This document shows, piece by piece, positions 58,897-64,000 of a stretch of 64,000 bases of DNA. Each line of letters begins with the position of its first letter. Position 1 is the stretch's first letter. The position numbers and the translations under genes were made by a program. The notes below the pieces were generated by a model. That model was not told where the DNA came from. It worked only from the letters and a program-made list of their open reading frames with translations, and did no database searches. The stretch comes from Elephas maximus indicus (taxonomy: Eukaryota; Chordata; Mammalia; Proboscidea; Elephantidae): NCBI RefSeq assembly GCF_024166365.1, contig NC_064825.1, positions 107,460,480 to 107,524,479 on the forward strand, given 5' to 3'.

Positions 58897-60026
58897 TCTT
58901 TTTTATTCATATAACTTTTTATAAAGAAAAAAATATTATTTAGCCTTATAATGATCATGTTTCAAAGACTCTTATGAGCATTTAACCTCTGAAACAAATT
59001 GAGAATATTTGAAAAAAATAATACGAAGAAAAAAGGGGGAGAATCCTGGTCTCAGGCACAACTGAAAAGTAGAATGCACACAGAACTGAATCAGAAATCC
59101 TAACATTTTGCAAAAAATTTGCTACTGAGTAAAGGTGGGACTGGCAAGCATCACTGAAACTTTCTGGATATTGGTAAAATATGGAATTATCTTACTTTTT
59201 ACCTGTAATGAAGCCTCTGTCTTGACTCTCTCATGCGATTCTTAACATGGCATGGTGAGAACAATTTAAAGGCTTTTTTTTCACCCTTGGAGATTCTCCC
59301 TGAGGAGATGCCAAGCAATTTGTTGATTGACCCTGAAGCATTTGATAGCTTAGCAACATATCTGGGGGGTGTCTGTTAATTGTCCAGGACAATTTGTATT
59401 CACCTATGAGCAAGTTTTTCTTCATATAGTGTGTATGCTTGTCTGTATTTAACTATATCAGACATTCTTACATTTTACTCTTTGTTAACTATTCATTTTT
59501 TACCACCCAGGGATCCAGAAAAATACTGTAGCTATAAAACAAAGCTGTCAATTTTCCCCATTTCTACAGTGGTCTCTTCAAAAGGTATCATTTATTTGTT
59601 TACTATTGTTATTGTTGCTGTTATTGCTATTGTCAGGGGTTTTTATTTTTTTCTTTTTGACCTCAGGAACAAAAAAGCTACACTTGCTTCTCATTTCATA
59701 GTCAATTGCCATCATCTGTCTGTTTAGGTTTTTTGCTTGTTTGTTTTATTTTCCATCATTAGATTTCAATCTTTTATGTTTTTTCATTCTGTCAACCCCT
59801 CATTCCAAAACTTTATCTCAGGTTCGTACATTTTCTGCTGTGCTTGACATAATGCTCTACCGTGTCAATACACTCTTGTAACGTGTGATATTTTGTATGT
59901 AATGTTTCACTATGAATATGTAGTTACAGTGCTATAAATCTTTTGCTGCATTTTGTCTCTTAAATATTTGTAATGTATCCATTCGTGACTTTTTTTTTTT
60001 TTTTGCCCTGTGTAATGGTATGTATA
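58897..60026. other. Block-copy DNA, no gene seen
   Basis: Shared with 26,306-27,520 apart from small gaps. Contains T runs but no reading frame of note. Confidence 0.55.
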
Positions 60027-60174
60027 CAGTGTAGTATTTAAGAGTAAGTCTGTTAACCAAAAGGTCAACAGTTCTAATCCACCAGGCACGCCTTGGAAAC
60101 CCTATGAGGCAGTTCTACTCTGTCCTATAGAGTGGCTATGAGTTGGTATCAAATCAATGGCAATGGGTTTGGTT
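60027..60174 (+). mobile_element. AfroSINE, only in this block copy
   Basis: Starts in a mutated head ('gtgtagtatttaagagtaag') and ends 'caatgggtttggtt'. The other copies at 27,530-27,560 and 62,840-62,860 lack it. Confidence 0.88.
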
Positions 60175-60175
60175 T

Positions 60176-60201
60176 ATATGTATATATATATATATATATT
60201 T
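60176..60201. repeat. (TA)n microsatellite
   Basis: Short TA run, also expanded to a different length at 62,848-62,893. Confidence 0.9.
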
Positions 60202-60225
60202 TTCCACTTGTCTATTCTTCACTGA

Positions 60226-60430
60226 AGAAGCCCTGGTGGTAGAATGTTCAACACTCATTGCTAACTGAAACATTAGCTGTTTAAACCCACTCGCCTTTCC
60301 GTAGAGAAAAGACCTGGCCATTTGGACCCATAAAGATTACAGCCTAGGCAACCCTATGGGGCATTTCTACTCTGTCCTATATGTTGCTATGAGTCAAAAT
60401 TTACTTGACAGCCTCTAACAAAACAAAATT
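60226..60430 (+). mobile_element. AfroSINE long variant
   Basis: Same insertion as 27,604 and 63,286. Confidence 0.9.
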
Positions 60431-60439
60431 TTTTTCATG

Positions 60440-60730
60440 GTGGGTATTTTGGTGCCTCCAACAAAACATTGTCTGACTTTCTTGCTTCTGGCATGTCATC
60501 AGGAAAGATCAGTTTCGGGAGGAGGACATCATAGTCGGTGAAGTAGAGGGCCAACAAGAACAAAGGAAGCCGTCTATGAGATATGGATTGACACAGCGGC
60601 TCCAACAATGGATTCATACATACCAATGATTGTGAGGACAGCACAGGGCCAGGCAATGTTTTGCTCTGTTTTACATAAAGTCACCATGAGTTGGAGTCAC
60701 TCAGTGCCGGGTAACAACCATCACAACCTT
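60440..60730 (+). mobile_element. Older RTE 3' end, unsplit
   Basis: The uninterrupted version of the RTE end that is split at 28,031. Ends 'gtgccgggtaacaaccatc'. Confidence 0.88.
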
Positions 60731-60734
60731 TTGT

Positions 60735-62340
60735 GATCAACTATTTTCACTTCCTATGATTCTTTTGAGGTCCATCCAATCTGTCGTGTGCATCAATAAT
60801 TTGTTCTTTTTTGCTGCTGATTATTATTTCATGTATGAATTTAGTACAGTTTGATTACCCACTCACCCACAGAAGGACATTTGGGGTTGTTACTAATTTT
60901 TAGCTATTATAAATAAGGAAACCCTGGTGGCATAGTGGTTGAGTGCTACGCTGCTAACCAAAGGTCAGCAGTTTGAATTCACCAGGGGCTCCTTGGAAAC
61001 TATGGGGTAGTTCTATTCTGTCCTACAGGGTCACTATGAGTCAGAATCTAGTTGACAGCAATGGGGTGGGGTGGGGAGAGGGTACATATTATGGATACAG
61101 GCTATTTAATGGGATATATTATTTGGAAAATATTACCTCCCAGAATATGACTTGTTTTTATACAAGTGTCTTTTGGAGATCAGAAGTTTTAATATTTTAT
61201 GTTGTCAGAGTATTTATAGATTTTGCTTTTGGTGCTCTGTCTGTGAAATCTCTGAATGTATTTATAGTCAACGAAAGGTCACTTAAAATCCAAAAGCCTT
61301 TTTTTTTTATAAACTAATAAGCTGAGTGTAAATTCACAAATAAATGCTGTTAACTTTTCAGCTCTATAACTGTATTGTAGGCTGTATTAGATTTTTACAT
61401 AAAAAATCACGTCATCTATCAATAAATAAAGTTTCCCTCCATCTTTTCCAATCTGGATGCTTTCTATTTATTGATTTAATTTTTTTATTGCCTTATTGTG
61501 TTGCCTAGAACATCCACTAAAATATGCAATAGATTTGGCAAGAGTAGATTTACTTGTTTTGTTCCTGGTCTTAGGGAGAATGTATTTAATATTTCATACC
61601 ATGTGTCATTGTAACTGCAAGTTGCTCATGGCTGCCCTCTATCAGTTTGAAGAAGCTCCATTTCAATCCTAATTTGGTCAAAGTTTTATCACAATTACTG
61701 GGACTTTTAAAATGTTTCTCTACATCCATTTATAGGTCATCATTTGTCATTTTTATTTGTAACTATGATGAATGTCATTAATTGATTTTTTAATGTAAAG
61801 CTATTCATGCATACCTCAGGCATGCCTATTTGGTGTACTATTATCTATTGCCAGACTCATTTTTTTAAATTTTTCTTTAGTTTTCTCACATACATGCTCT
61901 GTTATTTTCTTTTAATGCCTTTGTCTGTGCTTGATATCAGGGTGAAGCTATCCTCACATAGAAAATGAAAATATCCCTCTTTTCAGTTTTATAGGAGATT
62001 TTGTGTAGAATTGGCTAATTCTTTTTACCTAAAAGCTTAGTAGAATTTCCCAGTCAAGCCACTTGGACTGATTGGGAATGGGATGTGTTTTAAATTTCTG
62101 TTTTGATGTCCTTTTATAAGTGATATTTTTCTCATGTGTTTTCTGGCCTCTACATATGTGGAAATATATCATAACCCACCTTGTAGGGTCCTAACCTAAA
62201 ATCTAGATTGGATTTTTTTTTTTTTTAAGACAACCTTAGCATATCTAAAATTTAATTTTTTTCTCAGTACAATTTTTCTTTTTTTCAATATTAAAAGAAT
62301 AAAAATAAGAAAAAACTTAGGGGGAATATGGAGCAATGAT
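60735..62340 (-). mobile_element. Old L1 ORF2 fragment (block copy 3), with deletion
   Basis: Counterpart of 28,965-31,100. About 700 bp present in that copy (from about 29,150 to 29,860) is missing here, and a SINE stands at the gap. Confidence 0.8.
60917..61072 (+). mobile_element. AfroSINE at a deletion point
   Basis: Complete SINE from 'ggaaaccctggtggcatagt' to 'gacagcaatggggtgg'. The block sequence to its left matches 29,140 and that to its right matches about 29,865. Confidence 0.9.
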
Positions 62341-62344
62341 ATCC

Positions 62345-62703
62345 AGGGGCTGGGTATCCCAAGACTCACAGGTCATAGAGCAGGGCACTTGCTCACAGTC
62401 TGGGAAGATCAACAAATCCCAAGTTCACCAGGCAAGACTGCAGGCAAGCTGCTAGGTCAAGGCCCAAAAACCAGAGGTCAGATGTACAGGAACCAGCTTC
62501 AGGTCCAGAGCAAGCAAAGGCCCACCAGCCTTGCAAGAATGTTCACTTATATTCAATGCAGGCCACAAGTTCAAGGAAACTTCCTTTCAACTGATTGGCT
62601 GTTGACAGCAGATTCCATCATGGAGGTGACCACATTATATCAAATCTCATCATGGAAGTGATAACAAAATCATAGGACTGCCAAGTTGACACACACCCCG
62701 AAC
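62345..62703. repeat. Unclassified repeat-like segment at a duplication break
   Basis: Not present in the other block copies. Its composition (more GC, no frame, ends TGGG... and ...ATCACA) would suit a solo LTR, but no target duplication is seen. An open frame of 90 residues at 62,389-62,661 has no recognised motif. Confidence 0.4.
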
Positions 62704-62847
62704 CATCACATCTTGACAGTGTGATATTTTGTGTGTAATGTTTTATTATAAATATATAATTATTGCACTATAAATCTTTTTGGTGCATTTTGTAATTTTA
62801 AATATTAAAGATGTATTTGTGACTTTTTTCTTATTTGTGATATATAA

Positions 62848-62893
62848 TGGTATTTATATGTATATGTGTATATATATATAAAATATATATATA
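62848..62893. repeat. (TA)n-rich microsatellite
   Basis: TATATG and TATATA run. Confidence 0.88.
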
Positions 62894-62925
62894 CTTTTTT
62901 CACCTGTTTATCCTTTAATGTGGTT

Positions 62926-63274
62926 TTGGGGAAGGATATTGATATACCATGGACTGCCAAAAGAAAGAACAAATCTGTATTGGAGAATGCTATTTAGAAG
63001 CAAGAATGGTGAGACTATGTCTCACATTCTTTGGACATGTTATTAGGAAGAATCAGTCCCTAGAGAAGGATGTCAGCCTTGGTAAAGTAGAGGGTCAGTG
63101 AAAAAAAGGAAGACCCTCCACGAGATGGATTGATACAGTGGCTGCAACACTGAGCTCAAACCTAACAACTATTGTGAGGGAGGCACAGGACCAGGCAGTG
63201 TTTTATTCTGTTGTACATAGGGTTGCAATGAGTAGAAACTGGACCTGATGGCACCTAATAACAACAACAACAAC
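62926..63274 (+). mobile_element. RTE LINE 3' end, 5'-truncated
   Basis: Begins in the C-terminal coding region ('ataccatggactgccaaaag') and ends 'gatggcacctaataacaaca'. The flanks 'tttaatg' on both sides may be its target duplication. The copies at 27,590 and 60,215 lack it. Confidence 0.9.
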
Positions 63275-63285
63275 ATTGTTTAATG

Positions 63286-63488
63286 GAAGGAGCCCTGGTG
63301 GTGCAATGTTTAAATGCCCACTGCTATGCAAAATTTGGCAGTTTGAACCCACAAGCAGTTCCGAGGGAAAAGACCTGGCTGTCTGCACACATAAAGATTA
63401 CAACATAGGCAGCCTTCCTGGGCATTTCTACTCTGCCCTATAGGTCACTATGAGTCACAGCTGACTCAACAGCACCTACAAAACAAAA
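63286..63488 (+). mobile_element. AfroSINE long variant
   Basis: Same insertion as 27,604 and 60,226. Confidence 0.9.
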
Positions 63489-63514
63489 ATTCTTTAATGA
63501 TAGATATTTTGTTC

Positions 63515-63780
63515 CCTTCAACCCAACATTGTCCGCCTTTCTTACTTTGGACATGTCATCAGGAAAGACCATTTTCTGGAGTAGGACATTATATTTGGTG
63601 AACTAGAGGGCCAAAGAGGATGAGGGAAGCCCCTCGTAAGATGGATTGACACAGTGGTTGCAGCAATTGACTCAAACATACCAAGGATTTTGAGGATGGC
63701 AGAGGGCAACGCAACATTTTGTTCTGTTTTCTGTAAGGTCGCCATAAATTGGAGTCAACTCAGTGGCAGCTAACAACACC
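63515..63780 (+). mobile_element. Older RTE 3' end, unsplit
   Basis: Counterpart of 60,440-60,730. Tail 'cagctaacaacaccaac'. Confidence 0.88.
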
Positions 63781-63784
63781 AACA

Positions 63785-63952
63785 TTTTGTGATGGACTAC
63801 ATTCCCTTCACATGATTCTATCAAAGTCCATCCACACTGTTGTGTGCATCAATAATTTGTTCCTTCTATTTTTTTTTTTTGTTGTTGCTGAGTTTTATTT
63901 CTTGTGTGAATTTCCTTCAATTTGCTTAATGATTCATCGATAGAAGGACTTT
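63785..63952 (-). mobile_element. Old L1 ORF2 fragment (block copy 4)
   Basis: Matches 28,975-29,125 ('gtgtgcatcaataatttgtt'). Confidence 0.8.
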
Positions 63953-64000
63953 TTCTCTTTTAACTGTGATTCTGTGAAAGTTTACAGAGCAATTTAGTTC
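63953..64000 (-). mobile_element. L1 3' end, runs off the window
   Basis: 'gtgaaagtttacagagcaat' resembles the plus-strand view of the 3' end of the L1 at 9,404 ('aagtgaaagtttacaaatca'). The block copies lack it, so a new L1 probably starts here. Confidence 0.6.

Larger units (their letters stand above)
52300..62345. repeat. Segmental duplication, block copy with altered OR
   Basis: Partner of 19,860-31,110, in direct orientation about 32.5 kb away. It ends abruptly at 62,345. Confidence 0.9.
62705..63952. repeat. Partial fourth block copy
   Basis: Matches 27,395-29,125 and 59,880-60,870 with one extra RTE end. It starts at 'cttgacagtgtgatattttg', which corresponds to 59,873. Confidence 0.85.

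Noticed and set aside
62389..62661. 90-residue frame in the segment at the duplication break
   Set aside because: It has Gln/Ser-rich text without a motif, in a segment that looks like a repeat. Kept only as a note in the finding.
1..64000. CRISPR arrays, operons, prophage, tRNA or rRNA genes
   Set aside because: None seen. The regularly recurring motifs are SINE and LINE ends, and the tRNA-like boxes belong to SINE heads.

Overview
This window is mammalian nuclear DNA, AT-rich and packed with retrotransposons. It is almost certainly from an afrotherian, and the repeat types point to an elephant-like genome. The evidence is about 18 copies of a tRNA-derived SINE of the AfroSINE type (A-box and B-box head, then a tail ending in a motif like GTCACTATGAGTCAGAA), an RTE (BovB-like) LINE family with the same 3' end, and L1 elements with 5' ends like GGCGGAGCCAAGA. 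Species cannot be fixed from the sequence alone. There are no bacterial genes, CRISPR arrays, tRNAs or rRNAs.

Layout. 0-4 kb: an old L1 3' end, two SINEs, unassigned DNA and an RTE fragment. 4.07-17.0 kb: two L1s tail to tail. The plus-strand one is complete at its 5' end but stops inside ORF2. The minus-strand one is essentially full length, about 7.6 kb. 17-34 kb: a duplicated block with an intact olfactory receptor gene (20,807-21,775, minus) and a broken paralogue (32,658-33,626, minus), among old L1, RTE and SINE copies. 34.2-37.5 kb: a full-length 3.2 kb RTE with an 11-bp target-site duplication. 37.8-50 kb: stacked RTE fragments, a short OR pseudogene fragment, old L1, a possible LTR remnant, and an RTE piece interrupted by an inverted copy of a nearby unique sequence. 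51.7-62.3 kb: a second copy of the 19.8-31.1 kb block, with a third OR-length reading frame (53,311-54,258, minus). 62.3-64 kb: an unclassified 360-bp repeat and a further partial copy of the block.

The only plausible host genes are the three OR8K-like receptors, all on the minus strand, which look like a small tandem family enlarged by segmental duplication. One is intact and keeps all key residues. One has an open frame but has lost the conserved Cys97 and the DRY motif. One is a clear pseudogene. The LINE reading frames are all broken by stops or frameshifts, so no element here looks able to move by itself. I found no convincing new gene system. The observations most worth checking are the receptor that is open but lacks hallmark residues, the stop-loss tail of its paralogue, the 117-bp inverted templated insertion, the large inverted L1 pair, the OR-like N-terminal fragments repeated in each block copy, and the repeat sitting on a duplication breakpoint.
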